A DNA stretch of 31,101 bases from SHLJ01 sp041618535 (GTDB lineage Bacteria > Bacteroidota > Bacteroidia > Flavobacteriales > Flavobacteriaceae), in the NCBI GenBank assembly GCA_041618535.1, contig JBFKFP010000011.1, positions 1 through 31,101 of the forward strand, written 5' to 3'. Positions 1 through 8,639 of the stretch are shown piece after piece (position 1 is the stretch's first letter; each line of letters opens with the position of its first letter). The notes under the pieces were generated by a model that was not told the origin of the DNA, ran no database searches, and was given only the letters and a program-made list of their open reading frames with translations. Position numbers and translations under genes: made by a program.

Positions 1-833
1 TAGTTAGGGTCGGTCTCTGCTAATGCCCTGAATTCATTGGCATCCAAAACATCAACATAGTCTGTCACATGCTGAATGGAGGTTTTAAGATCATACTCCA
101 CTTTAAAAGGTGCGCCTGTTTTACCTTTTTTAGTCGTGATAAGGATAACACCGTTCGATGCTCTCGACCCGTAAATGGCTGTTGCCGAGGCGTCTTTAAG
201 GACAACAAAGTCCTCAATATCGTCAGGGTTAATCGCATTCAAGGGGTTACGAACTCCCTGCACTCCATTAACGTCCAATGGCAATCCGTCAACCACGATG
301 AGCGGGTTGTTGGTAGCACTCAATGAAGCACCACCACGAATCCTGATCTCAGCGCCTTGTCCCGGAGCACCACCACCAGGTGTAATTCGCACACCTGCAG
401 ATTTACCCGCTAATAATTGTTCAGGGTTAACAATCGCTCCCTTGTTAAATTCTTCTGAAGATACCTTTTCCACAGCTCCGGTCGCATCCTGTTTGGTTGT
501 AGAACCGTAACCGATCAAAACGACCTCTTCAAGTTGAGCTGCATCCTCAACCAACTGAACGTCGATCCTGGACTGGCCGTTATACGTGATCTCCTGGGTT
601 ATAAACCCAACAAAGGAAAAGACCAGAACATTACCATTGCTCACCTCTAATTGATAGTTCCCATCAAAATCAGTAGCTGTTCCCTGGGTGGTCCCTTTTA
701 TTATGACGTTTACCCCTGGAAGTGGTTGTGTGGTTGCTTGTTCAGTAACGGTCCCGCTTACGGTTGCCTGCCCCAATAATATTATTGGAAACAACATCAG
801 CAGGAATGTCACTCGCTTCAAAATTGTTTTCAT
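1..833 (-). CDS. susC: SusC-like TonB-dependent outer-membrane receptor (N-terminal 277 residues, runs off left edge)
   Basis: This is the receptor that would import starch oligosaccharides across the outer membrane together with a SusD lipoprotein, TonB-driven. Reading the minus strand from the ATG at 833-831 gives 277 codons with no stop. Residues 1-22 are a signal peptide ending in LLGQ. Residues 24-98 form a CarboxypepD_reg-like beta-sandwich (contains DFDGNYQL). Residues 101-110 read LEEVVLIGYG, the SusC-family signature. The plug domain follows (NPLIVVDGLPL at 176-186, YGSRASNGVILITTKKG at 221-237). The beta-barrel, and presumably a susD gene, lie outside the window to the left. The gene is divergent from the LacI regulator and faces a starch-degradation operon, so maltodextrin is the likely substrate. 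SusC family membership is clear; the substrate is inferred from context. Confidence 0.95.
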   Translation of the reverse strand, partial: MKTILKRVTFLLMLFPIILLGQATVSGTVTEQATTQPLPGVNVIIKGTTQGTATDFDGNYQLEVSNGNVLVFSFVGFITQEITYNGQSRIDVQLVEDAAQLEEVVLIGYGSTTKQDATGAVEKVSSEEFNKGAIVNPEQLLAGKSAGVRITPGGGAPGQGAEIRIRGGASLSATNNPLIVVDGLPLDVNGVQGVRNPLNAINPDDIEDFVVLKDASATAIYGSRASNGVILITTKKGKTGAPFKVEYDLKTSIQHVTDYVDVLDANEFRALAETDPN

Positions 834-941
834 ACAATACTCGTAATTTGGTTTGATTTAAATTGTTATATTTCCACTTCTCGATGTTAAAGCTATATAA
901 AAATCGATTAAGATTTTCTTAACATATTATATTATAATTTT

Positions 942-955
942 CGCAAACGTTTTCG
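942..955. promoter_or_regulatory. Candidate LacI-family operator between susC and lacI
   Basis: The 14-mer CGCAAACGTTTTCG is a near-perfect palindrome (one mismatched pair) centred on CG, the form typical of LacI/PurR-family operators. It lies in the 211-bp gap between the divergent susC and lacI genes. On the minus strand its TTTG (plus CAAA at 944-947) could be a -33 element followed 17 bases later by TATGTTAA (plus 919-926), so a bound repressor would block susC transcription. The promoter part is weak; the palindrome itself is plain. Confidence 0.55.
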
Positions 956-1044
956 TGTTGAAAACTTTTTGATGAATCCTCAAAATTCAACAGAAATGAC
1001 TGAGAATTTCATGACTTTTATCATCTAAGTCGATCTTGGGCGCT

Positions 1045-2088
1045 ATGAGAAGAAAGGTAACTTTAAAACAAATCGCAAGGGAATTGGATGTGTCGGTCTC
1101 GACCGTCTCAAAGGCCCTTCGTGATAGTGCCGAAATCAGTGATGATACCAAGCAAAAGGTTCAGGCTTTTGCCAAGTTATACAATTACAAACCCAATAAT
1201 ATAGCTCTCAGCTTAAAGAACCGGAAAACAAAGACCCTTGGGGTAATAATCCCTGAAATCGTTCATTATTTCTTTTCAAAGGTTATTTTGGGAATCGAGC
1301 AAAAGGCCCTGGAGAGAGGTTATAATGTAATAGTTGGCCTGTCTAATGAGTCGTTCGATAATGAGGTGATCAACATGGAAACCCTGGCCAATGGCAGTAT
1401 TGATGGATTTATCATGTCGTTGTCCAAGGAAACTTTGCTCAGGCAGGATTTTCATCATCTCACTGAATCTATCAGCCAGGGAATGCCCTTGGTTTTATTC
1501 GACCGGGCTACGGCAAGCATAGAATGTGATAAGGTGATCATAGATGACAGGAAGGCTTCTCGCAAGGCAACGGAAAAACTTTTGGATTGCGGTTGTAAGA
1601 CCATTGGGATAATTACCACTGAGGATCATGTAAGTGTGGGAAAAATGAGGACAGAAGGATATCGTTCCGCTTTAATGGCTGAAGGCAGATCGGTAGAGGA
1701 AGATTTGATCTTGAGAATCAAGGATAAGTATGATTTTGAGGATAGACTGGAGCTTTTGGAGGAGACTGTAGAAGAATTTCTGTTGTCTCATCCTGAAATA
1801 GACGGGATTCTAGCGGTTAACGAACTCTATGCGGTAACGGCCATGAAGATGGGAAGGAAAATGGGGAAACGTATACCGGAAGATTTGCAGATCATCGGTT
1901 TCACCGATGGAGTCCTGTCTCGCCATTCCACGCCTAGCATTACCACGGTGAGTCAGAATGCCAAGACCATTGGAGAAAAAGCAGCGGAACTTCTAATCGA
2001 ACGTATCGAGAATGAAGATGAGGAGGTACCTTATCAAACCATGGTCATACCCACCAACCTGATTGAGAGAGAGTCAACAATGTGTTGA
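1045..2088 (+). CDS. LacI-family transcriptional regulator of the maltodextrin locus
   Basis: A 347-residue DNA-binding regulator, the usual length for LacI/GalR proteins. The N-terminal helix-turn-helix is at about residues 4-25 (TLKQIARELDVSVSTVSKALRD), followed by the hinge region and a periplasmic-binding-protein-like effector domain from about residue 60 (KTKTLGVIIPEI). The C-terminal part has the family patterns DGILAVNELYAVTAMK and IIGFTDGVLSRHSTPSITTV. I chose the ATG at 1045; a TTG nine bases upstream is in frame but would only add three residues. It is divergent from susC and upstream of the maltose phosphorylase operon, so it most likely senses maltose or a maltose derivative and controls both. 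This role is inferred from context. Flavobacterial LacI-type regulators can act as activators or repressors; the sequence does not decide. Confidence 0.93.
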   Translation: MRRKVTLKQIARELDVSVSTVSKALRDSAEISDDTKQKVQAFAKLYNYKPNNIALSLKNRKTKTLGVIIPEIVHYFFSKVILGIEQKALERGYNVIVGLSNESFDNEVINMETLANGSIDGFIMSLSKETLLRQDFHHLTESISQGMPLVLFDRATASIECDKVIIDDRKASRKATEKLLDCGCKTIGIITTEDHVSVGKMRTEGYRSALMAEGRSVEEDLILRIKDKYDFEDRLELLEETVEEFLLSHPEIDGILAVNELYAVTAMKMGRKMGKRIPEDLQIIGFTDGVLSRHSTPSITTVSQNAKTIGEKAAELLIERIENEDEEVPYQTMVIPTNLIERESTMC

Positions 2089-2093
2089 ATTCT

Positions 2094-2124
2094 GTTGGCG
2101 GATTTAAAATCTTTTATATCTTTA
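2094..2124 (+). promoter_or_regulatory. Bacteroidetes-type promoter of the maltodextrin operon
   Basis: GTTG at 2094-2097 and TATCTTTA at 2117-2124 are separated by 19 bases, matching the Bacteroidetes sigma-factor pattern TTTG-N19-TAnnTTTG with one change in each element. Transcription would start near 2131. It begins six bases after the lacI stop codon and lies about 90 bases before the transporter start. Confidence 0.6.
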
Positions 2125-2132
2125 CCCTTCAG

Positions 2133-2216
2133 TCAGAACTTATATTTCCACGTCTCACTATAAGTTTTGATAAGCCTGAACGCTTGTCAAAATAGTATCA
2201 ACTAAAACATACTATT
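2133..2216 (+). promoter_or_regulatory. Structured 5' leader with three consecutive hairpins before the transporter start codon
   Basis: Hairpin 1 pairs 2133-2144 with 2159-2170 (12 pairs including one G-U, 14-base loop). Hairpin 2 pairs 2168-2175 with 2182-2189 (8 pairs, one G-U, 6-base loop CTGAAC) and competes with hairpin 1 for bases 2168-2170. Hairpin 3 pairs AATAGTAT (2191-2198) with ATACTATT (2209-2216), perfect, 10-base loop, and its last base touches the ATG at 2217. The three nearly fill the predicted untranslated leader. No known riboswitch class is recognised. The pairings are seen directly; any regulatory role is inference. Confidence 0.45.
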
Positions 2217-3746
2217 ATGCAAAAGCGTACACTGGGATTCTGGGAAATCTGGAATATGAGTTTTGGATTTTTAGGAATTCAGATGGGTTTTGCCCTCCAG
2301 AATGCTAACGTCAGCCGGATATTTCAAACACTTGGTGCGGATATTGAAGACATTCCAATTCTTTGGGTGGCTGCGCCGCTCACAGGTTTGATTGTGCAGC
2401 CCATTATAGGTTATTTCAGTGACCGGACATGGCATCCTAAGCTTGGCAGAAGACGTCCGTACTTTCTTGTTGGTGCCATCCTGGCGTCACTTGCTTTATT
2501 CGTCATGCCAAACTCGCCTTTCCTTTGGTTCGCCGCTGGAATGCTCTGGATCATGGACGCCTCTATCAATGTTTCTATGGAACCGTTTCGCGCATTTGTT
2601 GGGGATAACCTTCCTGATCATCAGCGGACCAAGGGATTTGCCATGCAGAGCTTCTTTATCGGCATAGGTGCGTATGTAGCTTCTAAACTACCTCTCATCC
2701 TAACATATTTCGGAGTGGCAAATACGGCAGCTGAGGGTATAATTCCCGATTCTGTGAAATTTTCTTTTTATATCGGAGGTGTTGCTTTCCTGTTGGCCGT
2801 CTTATGGACCGTCGTCCGCTCGAAGGAGTACTCTCCAGAGGAGATGGCGCAGTTTGACGACGCACAAAAAGAGGAGTTTACAGAGGTTCGAGATGCCTCA
2901 TGGTTCAGATTGAATGGAGGACGTCATCTTCGTACGGGTTTAATTGTATTAACATTAGGATTAATCGCGTCTTATGCGGTTTATCATTTCAACCTTAAAA
3001 AGGATCTCTATGTGTTGACTCTCGGATTGATCACCCTGGGTGGATTTGCCCTGATCATTTCAGGTTGGTTTCAGCGTAAGGGATCGGTAGAAAATGGCTT
3101 CGTGACCATTATGAACGATTTTCAAACTATGCCTCATGTTATGAAACAATTGGCCTGGGTGCAATTTTTTTCATGGTTCGCACTTTTCTCCATGTGGATT
3201 TATATGACCGGGGCGGTTACAGAACATATTTACAACACTTCAGACACTACCTCCGAAGCATACAACATGGGGGCAAACCAGGTTGGGGAGATGTTTGCGA
3301 ATTATAATATTATTGCAGCGGCTGTAGCTTTTCTGCTTCCTGTGCTGGCCAGGAGAACCAGTCGACGATTTACCCACTTTCTCGCCCTTGTGGCAGGAGG
3401 CATCGGTCTGGCTTCAATTTACTTCATCACTGAACCGACGAAATTGAATCTTGAGATCTTACCGATGTTAGGTGTTGGAATAGCATGGGCCAGTATTCTT
3501 TCTGTGCCGTATGCCATGCTTTCCGGAGCTCTTCCGGCCGATAAGATGGGATATTATATGGGAGTCTTTAATTTCTTTATAGTAATCCCTCAATTGGTAG
3601 CAGCCTCCATTCTTGGATTCCTGGTAGGGAAATTTTTCAACAGCGAACCTGTTTACGCTCTTCTGATCGGTGGAGTATCGATGGTCCTGGCCGGATTATT
3701 GTCTTTAAGGGTTGATGATAACGTAGTACAGTTAACCCATGAGTAA
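2217..3746 (+). CDS. MFS sugar transporter, SLC45-like (probable maltose importer)
   Basis: A 509-residue inner-membrane transporter with about 12-14 hydrophobic segments. It belongs to the MFS branch related to SLC45/GPH sugar symporters: the loop YFSDRTWHPKLGRRRPYF at about residues 65-82 is the MFS motif-A region, and the N-terminus starts straight in a membrane segment (FWEIWNMSFGFLGIQ). A charged cytoplasmic stretch at about 200-225 (RSKEYSPEEMAQFDD) splits the two halves, followed by an extra pair of hydrophobic segments around residues 240-285. It is the first gene of the operon, overlaps the next gene by 8 bases, and sits beside a cytoplasmic maltose phosphorylase, so import of maltose or short maltodextrins from the periplasm is the likely job. 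The substrate is inferred from neighbours. Confidence 0.88.
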   Translation: MQKRTLGFWEIWNMSFGFLGIQMGFALQNANVSRIFQTLGADIEDIPILWVAAPLTGLIVQPIIGYFSDRTWHPKLGRRRPYFLVGAILASLALFVMPNSPFLWFAAGMLWIMDASINVSMEPFRAFVGDNLPDHQRTKGFAMQSFFIGIGAYVASKLPLILTYFGVANTAAEGIIPDSVKFSFYIGGVAFLLAVLWTVVRSKEYSPEEMAQFDDAQKEEFTEVRDASWFRLNGGRHLRTGLIVLTLGLIASYAVYHFNLKKDLYVLTLGLITLGGFALIISGWFQRKGSVENGFVTIMNDFQTMPHVMKQLAWVQFFSWFALFSMWIYMTGAVTEHIYNTSDTTSEAYNMGANQVGEMFANYNIIAAAVAFLLPVLARRTSRRFTHFLALVAGGIGLASIYFITEPTKLNLEILPMLGVGIAWASILSVPYAMLSGALPADKMGYYMGVFNFFIVIPQLVAASILGFLVGKFFNSEPVYALLIGGVSMVLAGLLSLRVDDNVVQLTHE

Positions 3747-4395
3747 AGCAGGTGTTATTTTTGATTTGGACGGTGTGATTGTCGATACAGCTAAATACCA
3801 TTATCTGGCCTGGAAAAAACTGGCTAATAGCCTCGGGATTGATTTTGATGAGGAAATGAACGAGCAGCTTAAGGGCGTCAGCCGCGTCAGGTCACTTCAA
3901 AAAATATTATCATGGGGAAATAAAAGCCTTGACGAGCAATCCTTTGAACAATGTATGGAAAGAAAGAATAACGATTATCTCAACTATATAAAGGATATGA
4001 ATCAGGAGGAGATTCTTCCCGGGGTAATCGAACTTCTTGAATTCCTGAGAAAGAAAAATATACCCTTCTCATTAGGTTCAGCCAGTAAGAATGCCAAAAC
4101 CATTCTGAGAGCCACACGTATAATGAACTGGTTTGTGGCCATTGTTGACGGGAACGAAGTAAGCAAAGCTAAACCCGATCCGGAAGTCTTCCTGATCGCT
4201 GCTGAAAGAATGGGAATCGAACCCTCTGAATGCATTGTATTCGAAGATTCAACAGCCGGTGTTCAGGCAGCTAATCATGCCGGGATGTTGTCAATTGGAA
4301 TAGGAGATAAAAACGTGCTTTACGAGGCCGATTATGTTTTTAGTGATTTTACAGAAATCGATTTTAAATTTATTGAAAGTATAATAGAACAATGA
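3739..4395 (+). CDS. pgmB: Beta-phosphoglucomutase (HAD superfamily)
   Basis: A 218-residue cytoplasmic enzyme converting beta-D-glucose-1-phosphate to glucose-6-phosphate. HAD motif I is FDLDGVIVDT at residues 8-17, with the nucleophile and acid/base aspartates D9 and D11. The cap domain has the beta-PGM substrate loop KGVSRVRSL at about 46-54. Motif II is GSASKNA at about 112-118, motif III K is in KAKPDPEVF at about 142-150, and motif IV is FEDSTAGVQAA at about 168-178. Length and motifs match beta-PGM rather than phosphoglycolate phosphatase. The start codon lies inside the end of the transporter gene (8-base overlap) and the stop overlaps the maltose phosphorylase start by 4 bases (ATGA), implying translational coupling. 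It consumes the product of its neighbour. Confidence 0.95.
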   Translation: MSKAGVIFDLDGVIVDTAKYHYLAWKKLANSLGIDFDEEMNEQLKGVSRVRSLQKILSWGNKSLDEQSFEQCMERKNNDYLNYIKDMNQEEILPGVIELLEFLRKKNIPFSLGSASKNAKTILRATRIMNWFVAIVDGNEVSKAKPDPEVFLIAAERMGIEPSECIVFEDSTAGVQAANHAGMLSIGIGDKNVLYEADYVFSDFTEIDFKFIESIIEQ

Positions 4396-6701
4396 ATCAA
4401 GATTATATAATTCCCAGCGAATGGTCCCTGATTGAAGAAGGATTCGAACCGGATAGGGTGAAGTCCTCAGAAAGTCTTTTCAGCCTTGGTAACGGAGCCA
4501 TGGGGCAGCGGGCAAATTTTGAAGAGCTCTATTCCGGGCCAAGTTTCCAGGGTAGTTATATTGCCGGTGTTTATTATCCCGACAAAACCAGGGTAGGTTG
4601 GTGGAAGAATGGTTATCCCGAGTATTTTGCTAAAGTACTCAACGCTCCAAACTGGATCGGGATCAACATTTTTGTGGACGATGAACAATTGGATTTGTTC
4701 AGCTGTAAGACTGTCAATGCCTTCCGCAGGGAATTAAACATGAAAGAGGGCTGGTACAAGCGTTCTTTTACGGCGGAAATGAACAATGGAACAGAGGTTA
4801 AAGTTGAAGTCCTCCGCTTTTTGAGCCTGAGCCATGAGGAGGTTGGCGCTATCCGATATGAGATCATTCCGCTCAACAGGGATGCGGAGATTGAATTCCA
4901 GCCTTACATCGATAGTGCCATCAAGAATGAGGACTCAAACTGGGATGATAAATTCTGGGATAGTTTCGATGTAAAGGTAGATGATGATGGCGCCTATATC
5001 CAGGCACGGACTATGAAGACAGACTTCTATACCTGCACCTTCATGAACAGCGACTTGTACCTCGACAATGAGAGGTCAGGGCAGCAGGTTACAGTGCAAA
5101 GCAGTTCTACCCTCGTCAGCTTCAACCAGTCGGTTAATGTAAAGAAGGGACAGGTTGCGAAACTCATTAAATACGGCGGGTACACTGTGGACAGGAACCA
5201 TGATAAATATGAGTTGGTAACAGCCGCCAGGAATATCCTTAAGACTGTCCGAGCCATAGGATTTGATGAGCTGCTTGAGAGGCAGAAACAGGCCTGGGCC
5301 GAAATCTGGAATATGGCTGATATCACTATTGAAGGCGATATTCGAGGACAGCAGGGCATTCGGTTTAATATCTTTCATCTAAATCAAACCTACCTTGGCA
5401 CAGATGCCCGGTTGAACATAGGGCCAAAAGGATTTACAGGTGAAAAATACGGAGGGAGCACATATTGGGATACCGAAGCCTATTGTATCCCATTTTATAT
5501 GGCGACTAAAGATCAGGTCGTTGCCCGGAACCTGCTTGCATACCGTTATAACCATCTTGAAAAAGCTATCGAAAATGCAGAAAAGCTCGGTTTTAAAGAT
5601 GGTGCAGCCCTCTATCCGATGGTAACGATGAATGGTGAGGAATGCCACAACGAATGGGAAATTACCTTTGAGGAAATTCACCGGAACGGTGCAATTGCCT
5701 TTGCCATCTACAACTATTACCGGTATACGGATGATTATTCCTATATCCCCGAGAAGGGAATGGAGGTCCTGATTGGAATCGCACGATTCTGGCAGCAGCG
5801 GGCCACTTTTTCCAAACCTAAGAACAAATATGTGATTTTAGGCGTCACCGGGCCGAATGAATATGAGAACAATGTGAATAATAATTGGTATACAAACTAT
5901 ATAGCAAGGTGGTGTATCAATTATACTTTAGAGAACATAGGACGCGTGAGGGAGGAATACCCTTCAGATTATACCAGGATAATGAACAAGGCCAGGCTTT
6001 CAGAAGCAGAAATGGATAAATGGAAGACGGTGGCCGATAATCTCTATTTTCCTTATTCCGATCAACATCAGATTTACCTGCAACAGGACGGATTCCTGGA
6101 CAAGGAACTTATAACTGCAGATAAGCTTGATAAGGATCAAAGGCCTATTAACCAGTTCTGGTCCTGGGACCGTATACTGCGTTCACCATACATAAAACAA
6201 GCCGATGTTCTGCAGGGATTTTATTTCTTTGGCGATCATTTTTCAGAAGAGGAACTAAGGCTTCATTTTGAATTCTACGAGCCGTTTACAGTTCATGAAA
6301 GCTCCTTGTCACCATGTGTACATAGTATTCTTGCAGCCAGGCTGGGCAAGATTGACCAGGCCTATGAATTTTACCTGAGAACCTCAAGACTTGATCTCGA
6401 TGATTATAACAGGGAGGTACATGAAGGGTTGCATATCACATCGATGGCAGGAACATGGATGAGTATTGTTGAAGGCTTTGGCGGATTGCATATTCATGAT
6501 GGCCGTCTTTCATTTAATCCTAAGATCCCCAGGGAATGGAAGTCCTTCTCCTTTAAGATCAATTACCGTGGTCAGGTGTTAAAGGTTTCGGTGAGTCATG
6601 AGTCTTCGAGGTTTGAGCTGGAAGGTGAAAATGAACTTTTTATTGAGGTCAATGGTAAATCGGTCGCCGTAAAACCAAACGATTTAGTAAAGGTTGCATA
6701 A
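4392..6701 (+). CDS. mapA: GH65 maltose phosphorylase
   Basis: A 769-residue cytoplasmic enzyme (no signal peptide) predicted to split maltose with phosphate into glucose and beta-glucose-1-phosphate. The N-terminal beta-sandwich covers about residues 1-270, the (alpha/alpha)6 barrel about 330-690, and a small C-terminal sheet the rest. The catalytic-acid segment VTGPNEYENNVNNNWYTN lies at about 486-503; the glutamate of NEY is the family's general acid. YWDTEAYCIPFY at about 357-368 and the later phosphate-binding region HESSLSPCVHSI (about 636-647) are also GH65 features. The direct neighbour pgmB uses the phosphorylated product, which fits a maltose specificity better than trehalose or kojibiose; those remain possible because GH65 members look alike. 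It overlaps pgmB by 4 bases. Confidence 0.9.
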   Translation: MNQDYIIPSEWSLIEEGFEPDRVKSSESLFSLGNGAMGQRANFEELYSGPSFQGSYIAGVYYPDKTRVGWWKNGYPEYFAKVLNAPNWIGINIFVDDEQLDLFSCKTVNAFRRELNMKEGWYKRSFTAEMNNGTEVKVEVLRFLSLSHEEVGAIRYEIIPLNRDAEIEFQPYIDSAIKNEDSNWDDKFWDSFDVKVDDDGAYIQARTMKTDFYTCTFMNSDLYLDNERSGQQVTVQSSSTLVSFNQSVNVKKGQVAKLIKYGGYTVDRNHDKYELVTAARNILKTVRAIGFDELLERQKQAWAEIWNMADITIEGDIRGQQGIRFNIFHLNQTYLGTDARLNIGPKGFTGEKYGGSTYWDTEAYCIPFYMATKDQVVARNLLAYRYNHLEKAIENAEKLGFKDGAALYPMVTMNGEECHNEWEITFEEIHRNGAIAFAIYNYYRYTDDYSYIPEKGMEVLIGIARFWQQRATFSKPKNKYVILGVTGPNEYENNVNNNWYTNYIARWCINYTLENIGRVREEYPSDYTRIMNKARLSEAEMDKWKTVADNLYFPYSDQHQIYLQQDGFLDKELITADKLDKDQRPINQFWSWDRILRSPYIKQADVLQGFYFFGDHFSEEELRLHFEFYEPFTVHESSLSPCVHSILAARLGKIDQAYEFYLRTSRLDLDDYNREVHEGLHITSMAGTWMSIVEGFGGLHIHDGRLSFNPKIPREWKSFSFKINYRGQVLKVSVSHESSRFELEGENELFIEVNGKSVAVKPNDLVKVA

Positions 6702-6702
6702 G

Positions 6703-8637
6703 ATGAAAAGGAATATTTATGTCATATGTTTTGCCATCCTGGTCCTCTCATGCCAGGATGATAAGAAAGATAAAACATCTATATATGCCTCCGAAAAAGT
6801 AAGCAATATGAGTGTTGAACGTGTAGAACCACCAAATTGGTGGGTCGGTTTTAAAGAGAAATCCCTTCAGCTGCTGGTTTACGAAAAAGGAATTGGACTG
6901 GCAAAGGCTGAGGTGTCATACCCGGGTATCAGTATTACGGGAACTCACCAGGGCAGAAGTGAAAACTACCTTTTTATCGATCTGGAGATCACCGGGGAAG
7001 CAAGACCGGGTCTATTCGACCTTATTTTCAGTTTTGAAGGTGGAGATGAAAAAAGACATACTTATGAGCTAAAAGAAAGAGAAAAAGCTGCAGAGCAGTT
7101 TGCAGGTTTTGATAGCTCGGATGTCATCTTTCTTATAACTCCTGATCGTTTTGCAAATGGTGATCCTTCAAACGATTCTTTCGATTATCTGAGGGAAACC
7201 GGAATTGACAGGGAAAACGACTACAAACGACATGGTGGTGACATTAAGGGAATCATCAATAATCTGGACTATATTGAGGAGATGGGTTTTACCGCCATCT
7301 GGTCATGCCCTCTGTTGATCAATGATATGCCACAACAGTCATATCATGGCTATGCCATAACCGATCTCTACCAGGTCGATCCCAGATTCGGTTCGCTTGA
7401 TGAGTATCTGGATTTATCCAATAGGATGAAAGAAAGAGGGATGAAGCTCATCATGGACCAGGTGGCAAACCATTGCGGATTGGGTCATTGGTGGATGGAT
7501 GATCTTCCATTTGACGATTGGTTGAATTATCAATCTAATTATGAATCAAATAAAGACGACTGGAAATGGGAGAATACCGAATATTCAAATCACCGCCGTA
7601 CCACCAACCAGGATATCTATGCTTCAGAAATCGATAAGAAGGGTATGACAGATGGTTGGTTTGTGCCCGACATGCCTGATTTGAACCAACGTAATCCATT
7701 CATGGCCAGATACCTGATACAGAATAGCATTTGGTGGATAGAAACCGCCGGACTGGGAGGGATAAGGCAGGACACATATCCATATCCCGATAAGCAATTT
7801 ATGAGCAAGTGGGCCGGTACGATAATGGATGAATACCCAAACTTTAATATTGTTGGTGAAGAATGGAGCTATAATCCGCTGCTTATCGCTTATTGGCAGA
7901 TGGGGGCCAATAATTTAGACGGATATAATTCCAATCTGAGGTCAACCATGGATTTTGCCATGCAGGCAAATATTGTAAATGCCCTGAATGAAGAGGAGTC
8001 CTGGGATAAGGGCTTGGTCAAAATCTACGAAGGCCTGGCGAATGATTTTGCTTATCCAAATCCGAAGGATATTATGATCTTTCCTGATAATCATGATATG
8101 AGCAGGATATTTACCCAGCTGAATGAAGATATAGCCAATACCAAAATGGCAATGGCCACTGTGCTTACCCTTCCTCGTATTCCGCAGGTTTATTATGGAA
8201 CGGAAATCCTAATGAATGACACGGCAAAACCCGGTGATCACGGTTTGATCAGAACCGATTTTCCGGGAGGATGGGAAGGTGATGAGGTAAATGCTTTTAA
8301 TGGTGCCGGACTAACAGATGAGCAGAAAGATATGCAGATCTTCATGAAACGCGTATTGAATTTCCGAAAGGGTTCAACGGCTATCCATAAAGGAAAAACG
8401 CTCCATTTTGCTCCGGATAAAGGCGTTTATGTTTTGAGCCGGTCTGATGAAAATGAGACTGTTGTCCTTATCCTGAATAAAAATGAACAGGCCATCCTGG
8501 CTCTGGATCGATTTGAGGAACTGGGTCTTAAGGGCAAAACACTTAAGAATGTCATAAGCCAGGAAAATATGGTATGGGGTGATAAGATTGAATTTTCCAA
8601 ACGCGGTGTTTTGTTATTAACCACGAAGCTTGAGTAA
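6703..8637 (+). CDS. susA: GH13 lipoprotein, SusA-like neopullulanase/cyclomaltodextrinase
   Basis: A 644-residue lipoprotein that should hydrolyse maltodextrins, pullulan or cyclodextrins in the periplasm or at the cell surface. The signal peptide ends in LVLSC (C17), and the following QDDKKDK is acidic enough to suit a Bacteroidetes lipoprotein export signal. A Cyc-maltodext_N-type domain follows (VEPPNWWVGFK near residue 43). The GH13 barrel has MDQVANHCG (region I), GGIRQDTYPYP with nucleophile D357 (region II), VGEEW with acid/base E386 (region III) and FPDNHD with D465 (region IV). A C-terminal all-beta domain closes it. I chose the ATG at 6703; an upstream in-frame TTG at 6694 overlaps the mapA end but would extend the signal peptide without need. 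The N-terminal domain separates it from the two later GH13 enzymes. Confidence 0.92.
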   Translation: MKRNIYVICFAILVLSCQDDKKDKTSIYASEKVSNMSVERVEPPNWWVGFKEKSLQLLVYEKGIGLAKAEVSYPGISITGTHQGRSENYLFIDLEITGEARPGLFDLIFSFEGGDEKRHTYELKEREKAAEQFAGFDSSDVIFLITPDRFANGDPSNDSFDYLRETGIDRENDYKRHGGDIKGIINNLDYIEEMGFTAIWSCPLLINDMPQQSYHGYAITDLYQVDPRFGSLDEYLDLSNRMKERGMKLIMDQVANHCGLGHWWMDDLPFDDWLNYQSNYESNKDDWKWENTEYSNHRRTTNQDIYASEIDKKGMTDGWFVPDMPDLNQRNPFMARYLIQNSIWWIETAGLGGIRQDTYPYPDKQFMSKWAGTIMDEYPNFNIVGEEWSYNPLLIAYWQMGANNLDGYNSNLRSTMDFAMQANIVNALNEEESWDKGLVKIYEGLANDFAYPNPKDIMIFPDNHDMSRIFTQLNEDIANTKMAMATVLTLPRIPQVYYGTEILMNDTAKPGDHGLIRTDFPGGWEGDEVNAFNGAGLTDEQKDMQIFMKRVLNFRKGSTAIHKGKTLHFAPDKGVYVLSRSDENETVVLILNKNEQAILALDRFEELGLKGKTLKNVISQENMVWGDKIEFSKRGVLLLTTKLE

Positions 8638-8639
8638 TA

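Noticed and set aside
69..510. Two plus-strand reading frames (69-326 and 175-510)
   Set aside because: They lie antisense to the clear SusC-like N-terminus on the minus strand, and their translations show no recognisable domain.
1036..1044. TTG start for the LacI regulator
   Set aside because: It adds only three residues before an ATG that begins the normal basic helix-turn-helix start MRRKVTLKQIA.
2178..2186. GAACGCTTG as a second LacI operator
   Set aside because: Its centre is not palindromic in the LacI sense; it is better explained as the loop and right arm of hairpin 2.
6694..6702. TTG start for the SusA-like gene
   Set aside because: The ATG at 6703 gives a standard lipoprotein signal peptide; the extension has no support.
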